A DNA stretch of 64,000 nucleotides, taken from the NCBI GenBank assembly GCA_035048485.1, contig CM068585.1, positions 49,801,186 through 49,865,185 on the forward strand. The letters are read 5' to 3'. The stretch is from Pteria penguin (lineage: Eukaryota > Mollusca > Bivalvia > Pterioida > Pteriidae). Of this stretch, positions 23,509 through 36,016 are shown in pieces (within the stretch, counting starts at the first letter, position 1; every line of letters starts with the position of its first letter). The notes beneath the pieces are model-generated. The model did not search any database. It saw nothing but the letters and a program-made list of their open reading frames with translations, and had not been told where the DNA came from. Position numbers and translations under genes: made by a program.

Positions 23509-25372
23509 CTAAAAATAAAAAATAGATTAAGAAGTACATATATATTAATAAATATTTGTTCGACATTTGGACATGGTGCATTGCAGGTCCATATTAAGGC
23601 CAGGGGAAGTAATAAAACTTAAATGTTTCTTGACCTCATTTGTTTCTTCATAAACCGCAATCTGTTTCACCGTTGAAGCGTTCTATGGTTTCGTACATTT
23701 CCACTTGAAACTCATAACACTTGTTGTTGTCACTGATAATTATCACTGATAATTTCTTTGGATTTTAAATGAATTCATTGGTTTCATAATACTAGATTTT
23801 CGTCGACAGCTTGTAGAAAGGGGCAATCTCAACAGTCTTAGATCTTTTCGCATAGTCTTATATATCTTTTCCTCGTGGCAGCCTCAGTTCCATTTTAAAT
23901 CAGATAGCGACATCTTAACTTGTGAACCGTGATTACAGATGTAGGATATACTGAAAATTCTATCTCAATATTAACTCTTTTCTCTTCATTCATTCAGTAC
24001 TTCAGTAATTCTCTTATTTAAATTAAATTAATATTAAACTTTAAACCTTTTGCATCCTATCCGTTTGCTTCTTCTCTGATAACCATGAAATATTGGGACT
24101 CGCTGTTTGAGTAGTCTCCAACATTCAGCTCCTTGTACCCAAATGAACCTCTTTGGTTTAGGTGTTATTACTCAGGGAAATCAGAAAGAGAGAGAGGGAG
24201 AGTTTCTCGTCTTCGTAATCTCTTTAAAATTTCTCAGGAATCATATAAACACTGAAATAAAGGTTTCTATCTTAATCACCTAAAACGGAAATCAGCTGCT
24301 GCAAAGCCCCTGCATATCATATATACAATTCATGGAATGTCATTATTTTAAGTCGCTTCATCCGATCATATCTATCAACTATCGTATAAACTTGCTCAAA
24401 CTTAGGTGATTCCCCTCACTCGCAACAAAGACACAGAAATAGATGTTTGCAATGCCTTCATTTGATCTTTTCAAACCATTTAGCTTGGAGGTCATTGATA
24501 TCAAGGCTTTCCCGTTTTACAATTTACATGTAACCCGCATTTTGTTTAGTTTGAAAATAGTGGTATATCTCATCCAAGAATTTTTTTCTGTTGCAAAGTA
24601 ATTTCCCGCGTTTTCGTAACTGTGATGTCAATATATTGACACCACCGCGGCAGAAGTCTGGAAATTCTGAAAAAAATGTACACATTTCTGAGAATATAAA
24701 ACATGTTTGACAGTAATTTGATGATAAGGAATGAATCTATTTTTCTTTTCGTTGAATGGAAGTATACCATAAAAATGACGGAACACGCATGCATCATACG
24801 CTACGCAACTCAGAAAATTGTCAATCTACAATCTCTAGATGGTTTGAACTCGTATTTTATTTAGTTTTCTTACATTCACTTAAATACCTTACCAAGAAGT
24901 CGGTTGCGAAGCCCATGCATTTCATATGTACAATTTGTGCCTTATTTACTTAACACAATTCATGAAAGCTATTATGACCTTGGTTACTTCATTTGGTTAT
25001 TACTGTATGTGAAACACAACGATAAATTGGCTTTAGAATGGGAAGATGGGCTTTTAAACCAACATTGAGATCTATTTTTATTCAAGTAAACATTATCCCC
25101 CAATATCGTAAAATACGGTATTTGCTCCTTGACGGTAGAGTAACACTCTTATATAGCCACAGGGATCGTCACTGTATAAAATTGAAAGAAAGAAAATAAA
25201 CAATTTTAGATGATTCCATCATTTGCTACATTTTGTAATTTACTATAGATCCTTAACATGAGATAAGGTCTATTCTAGATTTAAATGCCTTAGTATAGAT
25301 TAGAAATAAGCAGCTGTGCTAAGGCGATACACAATTATATAATGTTGCAGAAAACCCGCCAAAACATAACAT

Positions 25373-25392
25373 GACGTCATTGTGACGTCACT
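25373..25392. promoter_or_regulatory. Paired CRE-like palindromes (copy B)
   Basis: ATGACGTCATTGTGACGTCAC, identical to the copy A pair at 7724-7743. Confidence 0.35.
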
Positions 25393-25740
25393 AAGGCCCA
25401 ATATATTAAATGAAGCTGGTTAAGTTTCACTGAAACACCATATGAAAAATGACCTGAATTTTAACTAAACGACAGCAGTAAATTATTTTTATATAAGCTT
25501 TCTTAACGTTCAATTAAGTGATTTATGAAGAAGACGTTGAATTTTGAAACGAAAGAGCTTTCCATACATACCACCCTATATTGACTCCTACATTTCTAAT
25601 CATCAAATCATTTATAAAAAGTTCATATTAAAAGAAAAAAAAGTAGTGTTGAAACAAAATTCATCTCTAATTCAAAGATGTATATATCATTCATAAAAAT
25701 AGGATATACATGTATATATTAAATGTTACTGATTTGGAAA

Positions 25741-26178
25741 ATATGACTAATGATATATGACTGATGATATATGGACTAGGAGCTTAATATGACTGATGAT
25801 ATATGTCTGATGATATATGACTGATGATATATGGAGTAGGAGCTTAATATTACTGATAATATATGTCTGATGATATATGACTGATGATATATGACTGATT
25901 ATATATGACTAATGATATATGACTGATGATATATGGAGTAGGAGCTTAATATTACTGATGATATATGTCTGATGATATATGACTAATGATATATGACTGA
26001 TGATATATGACTGATGATATATGGATTAGGAGCTTAATATTACTGATGATATATGTCTGATGATATATGACTGATGATATATGACTGATGATATATGGAC
26101 TAGGAGCTTAATATGACTGATGATATATGGAGTAGGAGATTAATATGATTGATGATATATGGACTAGGAGCTTAATAT
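25741..26178. repeat. Minisatellite with 14-bp and 18-bp units (copy B)
   Basis: Same GACTGATGATATAT units and GGAGTAGGAGCTTAATAT spacers as 8096-8490, with a different order and number and more variants (GACTAATGATATAT, GTCTGATGATATAT). Confidence 0.97.
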
Positions 26179-29100
26179 GGGATTCTAAATAACACTTGGG
26201 GTATGAAAAAAGAAATTTTGTGCATTTTTGAAACATGAATTTGATGAATATTATATCCTTTTTTATACCTTATTATTATCTTTATTATAAATTGAAAAGG
26301 GAAAGGTACACCGTAAATTACAAAGTTAAAACAAAACATCAATGGCTAACCCTAATCTTATTCTCCTACAATAACCCTGGCATTACAGCAAGTATGCATG
26401 TAGCAGGTTTCTTCTCCTAAATATATAAAGCTATAAAATACTTAGTAAGTATGGTCAAGATCGAAACAAAATTTTAATACTGTTACAACCATCCAGCACC
26501 CCCTCCCTCAAACACCACAATTATATACATTCGCAAAGTCTGCACTGGACTGATTTATCCAGCTGATAATATATATATAAAGGTTTCACTTAGATATTTT
26601 GTTTCGTTTTGTTTACACTTGATATAGGCCAACTGACTGAAAATTTGTGGACATTGAATATTTCTTGTTATTTCTTGTTACTTACTAAATCTCATTACAG
26701 TCAAGAAAATTTACTGTGATGAAATAGGAAAGATAAAAGATTTTGTACCCATCCACCAATACGGTATTTGAACCCACTGGCTTCGCTTGCTCATACGATC
26801 CATAACAGACAATTAATTCCACAACAAGGTCAAACTTATTCTATTTTCTGTTTATTGTAAAATACATTTACTATTTTCCTTTAAAGGTTTACTTTGGGAA
26901 AATCCGGAATCGGAAATGCGTCAGAACGGGTCGCATTTATATGTATGATCTACAGTTACAACTGAATTCTTATTATTTGGATTACTCCTTCTCATTTAAT
27001 TATGTCTATTTAGCGGACATTTTTTGGTAAATCCCCCTTTTTATCTGTGCATTAGTTTATATTCTGCTTTTTAATCTAAGTCAATATTCTGTTTGAAAAT
27101 GAAACGTTTACATGATCTGTAAAGAAAAGATAATTCCATTTGGGTTAAGAAGAGTTACCTTCTATTGGTGTTTCAATGAACCTTAAACTGCAACAATCAA
27201 CATACCTAGAAAAATGCTTTAGTGCAACATTTCCCTCATCTGCATATGTTGTGTAATATCACATAAAGAGAGTTCTACATCTATTTGAAATGCGTCTTGC
27301 TGGGCCTAACATTTAGATTTTAAAATATCAACAGAATATCAATTTAATTTTACCATTTCTTGTAAAATTACACAATTCAGCAATTTCATCCCAGTATATA
27401 TATACACTACGCCTCTTACAAGTTGGGCACAGCAAAATTAATATTGTTAGGCTTCCGTTTATTGCTTACAACAAAGTTTGATAATGAATTGGGCAATATA
27501 CCCTTGCACTTTTTGAATGTTTGTTGTCAATAAAACATATATTATATGTAGCAATCACGTCAATGCACTCAACTGGAAATAAAATATAAATGTGTAAAAA
27601 AAAATTAGACTTATTAAACAACTTGCATTTTTACCATTTTTGCATAAATTATCTTTACTCAGTTTGTTATGCGGTGTTCAGTAGATTGTAGTGTCGTGGA
27701 GTGTCTTAACGTTATTGCGTATTGTTTTCAAATTAACGAGAAGTACAATGAATCTAGATTTTTTTGATAGGAAGCTGAGGGTAAAAGTGGTAAAACGCAG
27801 TTTAAAACAAATTTAGAGTGGTTTTGCATTATATTTTAAATTAGATTATGATAATATCTGGGCGCTAGTTGTTGAGGAAACTTTCTGTTCCCTCTTTGTC
27901 CAAGAAAACTTCGTGTTCTCAGGTTATTTATTTATTCAATATTAAAATCATTTCATTTTCTGAATTTAAGCGATATTACTTGATATACAGATGTTATTGT
28001 TATTCTAATTTGGTATTCGTAATTTCTAACCCCCTCTCCTCTTTTATCATTGATCGGTCTAGCATGCAACTAACACACGACAAAACTTCTGCAAAGACAG
28101 ATCTCAAAATAGCACAGTGTGCAATAGATCTTACTGCACTGAAACTAATAATAATTGACTGGGTCGGAAAATGTATGCCTCCATAAACATATAATGAAGA
28201 TAAATGTAACAAAAATGGTAACGATTCAACGAGAAGAAACGAAAATTGCACAATAACATGATGGATCTTTTTATACTTGTATGTATACAGATATGGAATG
28301 TTTGTTTTAATTCTAGTGAAGAATAGTCGAAGCTCTAGGATTTTAAGGAGGGTTGAGGGATTGAGAAAATACCATTAAGAAGAAAATTTGAAGCTAATTT
28401 GATATAGACATTTTACTACGTTTGGAATTTTCCGAGCGCTGCTCCTGTTGCATTGGAGAATCTTTTTTTCATTATAGACTGCTTAGTCGAATTAAACAGA
28501 TTTTTATATTAGTAAATGATGCATTTTTCTTTTAATTTTTTTCTAATTTAATTTTGTTAAATATGGCAAACTTCTTATCATTCTAAGTATATACAATATC
28601 TTACATATTCTTTGAATATCATTAAACGACATTTGCTTATTCTCAATTTATTCGCGTTTAAGTTCAGAACAATTTTCATGTTCTTTTCCCAAATGTTAGA
28701 TGAGACATTGTCCTTTCCTTTTTATGACGGTTTTGGATGCCAACAGGGTACGCTTATTCCTCTGGGGAACCTGGTCTCACCTCGATTTTGTAGGGGCTCG
28801 GGTTCGTCTGAATATGACACTATACACAATAGTGTCCTTTTATTTCACGTACTAAGGGATATTGTTAACCCTTTGGTACGTCATTGTTTACATGAAAGAT
28901 GTTTTGCATCACCGAAGTAATCACTCACATCATCTTATCTCGTTCATGTGAGAAAACAACTAGAAATTCATCGGTGATGGATCTGGATGATATGGCGATT
29001 GCGTCAGTTCTCCATTTGTGTGGAAGTACTGTGTCACAATTGTTATTACAATTAGTAGTAATATTAGTAATATTATCGTATTTGTTATGTTAATTATTAT

Positions 29101-29633
29101 TTATTGTGGTTATTGCTATTTTTATCATCATCCTCATCATCATCATCATCATTTTTCGTCGACTCCTTTTCTTCGTATTATTTATTAAGATCACCCAACA
29201 TTTTTCCATGTTTTATTTTTCTCCAATATTTATGCAATTCAAAGCACCGAGGCATTAATTGTCGTAGTTTGGCCACATATATAAGTAAATATTCTTTGGT
29301 TCCTCCACACTTCGGAAATTGGCAACTGAACTATTTATTTATACATAATATATAAAACATGATTATTGATGGTTAGAAAATTGATCTTGTTTACACTCAT
29401 AAATCGCATTCAAGCATAGTTGATTGATAGAGAACAGTAGGTTACAAAAATCATACAGAGAGCGATAATATAAATACCGAATTAAAATTTTACAAAATTA
29501 AAGAATTCTTTGAGGTAAGTCTTGAGATATATGTTTAAAAGGTATTTTTTGTTAGTGTCACTGTAACATAGCGCACGCTACTTTAAATCTTTCAATATGC
29601 TTAATTAAAAACACTCATTTAGAAAGCAACACA
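26179..29633. other. Long non-coding stretch upstream of the copy B peptide gene
   Basis: Collinear with 8491-11936. No supported gene; frames near 27869-28186 and 28612-28920 parallel the rejected frames in copy A. A short (ATC)n lies near 29126-29152. Confidence 0.4.

Positions 29634-29685
<52 letters not shown>
29634..29685. repeat. (CA)n microsatellite (copy B)
   Basis: Perfect CA run, counterpart of 11937-11997. Confidence 0.95.
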
Positions 29686-29686
<1 letters not shown>

Positions 29687-30160
29687 ACACATTAATAATA
29701 ACTACTGCGAGATGCATTATTATAACATGTAAAATAGGAGTCGTTATTCCATCAATTTCTTGTACAATAACACATGTAAGAGTTGGCAAACTCGAATTTC
29801 AGGAAGGCGACACTATTATACAGTAATATGACAATATTATTATTTGGTATGAACACTATTATCAGGTGGTGTGAGTGTTTACATTATGAAACGCTTATAA
29901 GGTGACATGACTGGTAACGTTAGGCGAGGATTTTCTATGGTGGTACAAATGGTCAAACTAAGGGCTACGGTCTATTACCAGAAAAAATATTGGTCAATAT
30001 TATACGGTGTTTCTAGTGGTCACTCCTCCCTAGAATGTTAAACTGTATTTAGATTGATCATGATATGTGACAAAGGTTTAGTGGTGTTACTGACCACACT
30101 GGGCGGCAATATTATTCAGAAATATTGACTTTTTACACGAGGCGACATTGTTATTTACAC

Positions 30161-30168
30161 TATATATA
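30161..30168 (+). promoter_or_regulatory. TATA-like box upstream of the copy B peptide gene
   Basis: TATATATA, 235 bp before the start codon, in the same place as in copy A. Confidence 0.35.
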
Positions 30169-30395
30169 CACTATACTCACTGTATTTAAAACTCTTCGAA
30201 AACATTGAACGGTGTTTTCTGATTGTATACTCTAACATCTGATTTAGGAACACTTACGATTCATAAGGGCCTTTTGTTGTCTTTCAATCATTTACATAAC
30301 ATGTACTTGGTTTTTGTCTGTAACCATTGAATGAATTTACCTAATATCTTTCGAACTGTGACAAAAGGATAAAGCGCCCCGTTGTAGGAGTTACG

Positions 30396-32745
30396 ATGAC
30401 GAAATACATTGTTGCTATAGTGCTTTTTGGTCTTGTGCTGCTGGCTAATATACAGTCATCAATGCAACGTACAGGCTGGGGAACAGGTACGTATTGTAAT
30501 ATTTTGGAAATGATAAGGAACATTAAGTTTAGACGCATTTATATATCTGAATAGTTATTTATCTGAATAGTTATAAATTTTTATTGGGTCTTTTTAATAT
30601 TCCTGTATTAAAATCATATGTATCGGTACATTTCAAGTATTTCAGTGATTTCTATTAGTCTGTGCCAATTGGTACTTCTGTTGGTTTCTGCAAATTATTC
30701 ATCAATGTAACGAAATCTCTATGGCAAACTTTTCCAGATCTACGCCTGATCATATATTTTGAGTTTGCCCAGTAAATATACAACTGATCATGCAAGAGAT
30801 GCGCATCTGGTGCACAAAATTAAAATGTATATATTTTCTATATCTATTATAACCACTAGGCCGGTGTCACTGCTGGTGGACTGATAGTTCCCGAGAGCAT
30901 CATAAGTCTAGTTTTCAGTGCTTTTGTACTGACTTAGAATATATACTTAAAATTTGCCGTCATGAAATTATGTAAATTACTCTAAAACTAAGGAGTATCT
31001 CCCTCTGTCCTTAGATTGATTCTTCACTTTTTCGGTCATTTTGGTTTCATATTCAAATTTATCTTTTGACTCCAAGAATAATACGTATGTAATTCCATTC
31101 AATCTCCGTGCGTATGTGAAACTTGAAACAGAATTTTTGAGAATCATTCGAGTTATTGAATTTCGGTGTTGATGTACAGTCAAATTGACATACCATGTAA
31201 ATTGTAAGTGTAGATATATGAGAGTGTTTGGAGGATTAGATTTGCAGAAATAAATGTATAAATGATTACGGAAGTTTGAAGTTAATCATTACTGTTCACT
31301 ACATATAAATATATTTGTTTTTGCTTGCAGATGCGTGCGGGGTAAGTTAATCTGAGAATACATTGAACTGCAACCAACTAACCCTCTGTAACTGTTGCTT
31401 CATTAAGAACCTTCCAACAGATATAAATAGATCGTGTTCGGTTCTTCGAACGGAAAAAAAACCGTAAAGTTATCTTCACTTGATACGAAATAAAGAACCT
31501 GTTGTTGATGTTTTAGTTATGTGTTTGTGTGTGTTTTACTTATTTATTTCTAATCTTTTATTACTTTTTTATTATTTCGAGACCTCCCTATTAGCCAGAG
31601 AGTTTGACTCGAATCGACGCCTTCTTTTCTTTACATTGAATCTGATATACTTGGTCAACTTCGTTATGTCTTTGATAACATCGTCGAGTTATTTCAACGG
31701 GAAGGGGGCTCTGTAGTTTGGAGTAAAAGTTAATATGATGGATAAATCCAAACCATAAGTCCGAAAATCATGAAACCAAAGGACATACAAGAACAGTGAA
31801 AATGAAAAAGAAATAGAAAACAACGAAAAATGTCTACTTGAAGAGCATAGGTGAACCCCCTTGATGATGAGATCAGGTGTCCGGGGAGAGTGAGCATCTG
31901 CTTGCTAGCAATACCCGTCACATATACCCAGTAGAAAGAATCAAATCGTGTAAATTCCATATAAATTTATACATGGAGAAGTCAAAGTAGGTAACCTTTT
32001 AATACAGAAGATGTCAAATCTGTGTAAAATGATCGAAAATGGTACAGAATATCTTTTAAAAGTCTGATTAACAAGATATCATTTTGTGTAATAAGAGTCT
32101 CGTATTTCTGTTTTCCTGAGAGTTTATGAACATCATGTTAATTGTCTTTGTATCGATGCATATATGAATAAAGATGACTTCTGATAATTATGTCTAATTA
32201 TTTTGTAGGGATGTCCTTGGGATAAGAAATGTGTATGTACACCTTGGAGATGTCATTGTGTTCCAAGTAAGTAATGAGGATAACATGCACATGTTATTGC
32301 ATTGTAATTCGTTCTGTTTTAAAAGTCATCCATGCTATGAAATATGTGGAATTTTAAATCTTAATTCCTTAAATATTATCTGTAAGAAAATGATTTTAAC
32401 AAAACTTATACAACCTATTCCGCTGTGAAATGTTTCAATTCTCTTAACTGTAAGAGATAGTGATTTTAAATAGATTGTTCTATTAAATACATCTTAATGT
32501 GAAACATCTTTCTTTATCTAACACCAAAAACATCACTTACATTGTGTCGATACTTGCCTGATGCAGATAAATTAAGAATTTTTCAACGCAAAGAGGGATT
32601 TTCTCCGTTGACTGTATTTAAATGTATATATTAATTCGTGTCTGTGTATTACTATATATTACATTTATTCTTTTGTAGAGTGGGTGTGTTACACCAGGGT
32701 AAGTCAGCAGATGTTTTAATTTAACCATTGCTCACATACTGTAAA

Positions 32746-32812
<67 letters not shown>

Positions 32813-32950
32813 AGTTTATTTTTCTTCGCCTCCATTCTACTGCTAACAGGGTACCTCCTTTTTCAGAGAGATTGTAAAGTTAACGAGAAATGCGTCAATG
32901 GTGAATGTAAAAACAGATTTAGCGCATCATACGCAGGTGGAGGTAAATAA
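30396..32950 (+). CDS. Small secreted ten-cysteine peptide, copy B (five coding exons)
   Basis: Exons: 30396-30486, 31331-31341, 32209-32266, 32679-32698 and 32867-32950, all with GT-AG introns and phases as in copy A. The product is about 87 residues. Exon 1 gives the same signal peptide and exon 3 is identical to copy A over 58 nt. Exon 2 is 11 nt, one codon shorter, so the first cysteine spacing is x2 instead of x3 and a Gly-Ala becomes Asp-Ala. Exon 4 ends T-R where A has T-W. Exon 5 carries most changes (G to R, D to N, and tail Y-G-M-G-G-K to Y-A-G-G-G-K). All ten cysteines are kept. No frame damage, so it looks functional. Function unknown; a secreted effector is inference. Confidence 0.8.
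30670..31060. repeat. Dispersed repeat, intron 1 of copy B
   Basis: Counterpart of 16174-16790, with one block deleted between GTTTCA sites. Confidence 0.65.
31735..31945. mobile_element. Dispersed short element, intron 2 of copy B
   Basis: Counterpart of 17479-17690 and same family as 3764-3982. Confidence 0.75.
32745..32812. repeat. (ATCT)n microsatellite, intron 4 of copy B
   Basis: About sixteen ATCT units, longer than in copy A. Confidence 0.95.
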
Positions 32951-33159
32951 AGAGATGGTATGTATATAAAGTGATATACTAGAGATGAATATAGGTACAC
33001 ATAGCATAAATCAGTGATTATTTATTTATTTTCTTTTTCATCTATCTTTATTTATTTCTTTTTTTTAATTTGTGAAATAATCAGATATAGGACTTGAATG
33101 AAAATTTCACTGGAAACATAAAACTTTGTAGCGTATATGGTGCAGTAATAGTTATGTTT

Positions 33160-33435
33160 TTATATACATTAAAACGCCAGTTCCAGTCCACTGTTCATGG
33201 ATTTTTAGTTCTCCAAAGTAGTCATAAGTCCAGTTTTCTGTGCTTCTGTACTGACTCAAAATTTATTACATGAAATTATCTCAGACATAAGTTTTTGAAT
33301 TATTCTAAAACTAAAGGATTTTTCCCTCATGCAAAAGTTTCTCATTAGATTAGTTCTTTACACTTTACTTTTACTCCTAGGTCAATTTAATGATTAGTTT
33401 GTTCTTCAAACGTTTATACTTTGGATCACGGAAAA
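33160..33435. repeat. Diverged dispersed-repeat fragment, intron 5 of copy B
   Basis: Matches 19110-19390 in part (TTGTTCTTCAAACGTTTATA, CTTTGGATCACGGAAAAGAG), with much lower similarity than the 5' part of the duplication. Confidence 0.5.
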
Positions 33436-33456
33436 GAGATTAGTTGTCATAAATGG

Positions 33457-33600
33457 CATATGATGTAGTAATTAATACACACATATATGTTGTTATATTT
33501 ATTGTATATGATGTACCAAATAATACACATAGATATGTTGTTATATTTATTGCATATGATGTACCAATTAATACACATATATATATATGTTGTTATATTT
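33457..33600. repeat. 48-bp tandem repeat, three copies
   Basis: ATATGATGTA plus ATACACA plus TATGTTGTTATATTTATT recurs at 33457, 33505 and 33553. Confidence 0.8.
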
Positions 33601-33774
33601 ATTATTTATTGGGTATTATAAATCTACTTTAAAGAATTCATAAAAATATTTCAGTTGGTAAATAATTATTAATTTTGTATTCATATTATAAAAAAATTCA
33701 GCATAATGAATATAAAGGACCTCGTAAAGTAAAATATTTTCAAACAAATTTTGTTTTCTTATAGGCATGACGTG

Positions 33775-34203
33775 GTGAAATATGCAGAATAACATCATTT
33801 TTTAGATATATCTGTCAAATAGTAATGACGATGTTTAAGGAATTCAAAAATAGTTTCCATTAAAAGTGTGATCCCAACGTTGTGTTCAGAATTTGTTTTA
33901 ATGCTGGAGCGAAAAATATCTTTGGAAAAAGTTAACAGAGTGTAGGAATAGAACAATAATTCTTTCTGTATTATTTTGTGATTTCTTTATTAATGTGTTA
34001 TCCTCACATAAGAAAATGAGCGAAGGTGATGGAGGAAGAAACACAATATCTCATTAAATATCTAAGGTGTTACCAATAACACAATATTCTCTGCTGAAAT
34101 TCATCCGTAGAAACTCCGTCATGCATAAATTTACAAAATGAAAATTTATTTAAAAATTAAAACACCGTGAGATATGAGATGTGCATACTCTGACCTAAAT
34201 AAA
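33775..34203 (+). other. Probable 3'UTR exon of the copy B peptide gene
   Basis: Acceptor TTTCTTATAG|GCATGACGTGG at 33775, matching copy A. Possible AATAAA at 34198-34203; the true end is not shown. Confidence 0.4.
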
Positions 34204-34945
34204 ACATAACAACAATATTGTGTATTTCATTATGAGGTGAATGTGAAGCTCAAATCTAGCTTATTCATCGATGTACATCTATTTCATGAGGTTTCAATAA
34301 TTCTAGTTTATGTGTAAACCGCGTGGTCAATTGGAGCATGTATTAAAATAGATACCGTGCATGTACCGTGGACATTGGATTTGGGCGTGTAAAGCCGCGG
34401 ACACGAGTGGACACTGTCCCTGTATATCGGCCATATTGACCGCGTATATAGGTGGTCATTTACCTGTGTCCGCGCCGTCAGACGGTCAAACGTGGACACG
34501 AAATATGTCCCGGTAAATGGGTATGATAGTGCTAAAAAGGCAGCGGCCTTATGATGACGCGTTTTGTGTTTGTTCAGTGAAGCATGAAAAATAACGAAAT
34601 TAGACTTAAAGATATATTGATTAATAATCATTTAACATCTTTTTAAATCTCCTCTGCTTGATTACACAATGAACGTTTGAAATGTATCTTAAGATATTCT
34701 GCTATTCTAAATATTTTTAAAACTAGAACGCATTTTTTATATAAAAATTGAAAATATAGTGCGCACCTGGAGCATGGACGTATATAATGTTTTAGATATA
34801 TACGTCCCTGTTTGGACGTATAACTACGTTATATACGTTCTTTATACCCGTATATCTACTTGTCGTAAAAGTGCATCAATTTGAATGAAATCGGTAAAGA
34901 CAAGCTGATTGGTCATTGTACAGATACGTGTATAAGTGTGATTTA

Positions 34946-35013
34946 AAAGAGAAAACTGAAGACATCTGACAAAGCTGTATGACAAAATTCACCAAGGACA
35001 TGCACACAAAAAA
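34946..35013 (-). mobile_element. 68-bp retroelement tail with 7-bp target duplication
   Basis: AGAGAAAACTGAAGACATCT through CACCAAGGACATGCACAC is the reverse complement of the tail at 59190-59275. TGATTTA flanks it at 34939-34945 and 35014-35020. Confidence 0.8.
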
Positions 35014-35417
35014 TGATTTATTATTCCGAGAGTGTGCCGAGTTTCTTTGTAATACCTATTTCGGACTCTTAATTAAAGAAGGCAACGATCCGAATTGAAG
35101 AGCGTAGTTACTACTTGTGGGTTCAGTACAGTAAAGCCGATTTTAAAATCAAATAAATTAATATTATATATGATATGATTTTCATTATTGATTGCTCTGA
35201 TAAACATATTCATATTTTGAAATATTACATGCGATTACGATGAAATACACGATTGATTAATTCTGGTAGATATTTATACATATGGACATTGATCATCATT
35301 CTATTTTATTCAATATTATTTTCTTTGGTCTGTTTTCTTCTTTTTTAAGTATTCTTTTATCTTCCTGGTGAAGTGCAGGCAAACTTTTGAAAAATATTTA
35401 TAATCTCAGAACAAAAG

Positions 35418-35860
35418 ACAAAGCATGCGCACTGGAGTCGCAAGGGAAACTAGAGTGTCGGTCGTTTTCTTACCTAAAGAGTAAAGAAAAGTATCTTTCA
35501 GAACCCCCCCCCCCCTTTGAATTTCTTAGCTTCTTGCATACTCGTGCCAGATATAGGGCCGTATGTATCTTATGATTTCATCGGATACGATCGTCTAATT
35601 CCATGTATTAATCAGTGTCATAAGTCAAACCCTTATTCGCTACCAGGGTGAAGTAGAACAATAGACTTCACACAACACGCGTGCTCCAGTCGTAAGGTTA
35701 CCTGGACTAAGTGCCGTTTGACCTAAACAGAGAGGAAAAGCCCCCTCCCCCTTTTTTTATTGTTTTGTCTCGTTACATATTCTTTCCCAATACGATCGTA
35801 TCTATTTTTGTATTAATTTCACGGATACGATCATGCAATTATATATAAAAGATGATGACC
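35418..35860. repeat. Two diverged direct repeats with GATACGATCGT motifs
   Basis: GCGCACTGGAGTCGCAAGG, a C run, and GGATACGATCGTCTAATTCC (first copy) are echoed by GCGTGCTCCAGTCGTAAGG, a C-rich run, and GGATACGATCATGCAATTAT (second copy), about 250 bp later. Confidence 0.55.
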
Positions 35861-35966
35861 CGACTGAACACTGAATCTTGCATGTTTTACATTAATACAT
35901 ACACAAATATATATTTTGGTTGTATTGAAAAAGTTTAAAATACGTTTGCAAACGATATCTCGTGCA

Positions 35967-35968
35967 CA

Positions 35969-36002
<34 letters not shown>

Positions 36003-36016
36003 GGGGGGGGGGGGGT
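35967..36016. repeat. (GA)n followed by a G run
   Basis: AGAGAG repeat then about fifteen G. Confidence 0.97.

Larger units (their letters stand above)
21163..33895. repeat. Segmental duplication, copy B (about 12.7 kb)
   Basis: Collinear with 3433-20506. It is shorter mainly because it lacks the 3.2-kb intron 1 element, the 219-bp element, the intron 5 retroelement and about 220 bp of intron 1 repeat. Private changes include a 44-bp retroelement tail and a longer AT run. Confidence 0.95.
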
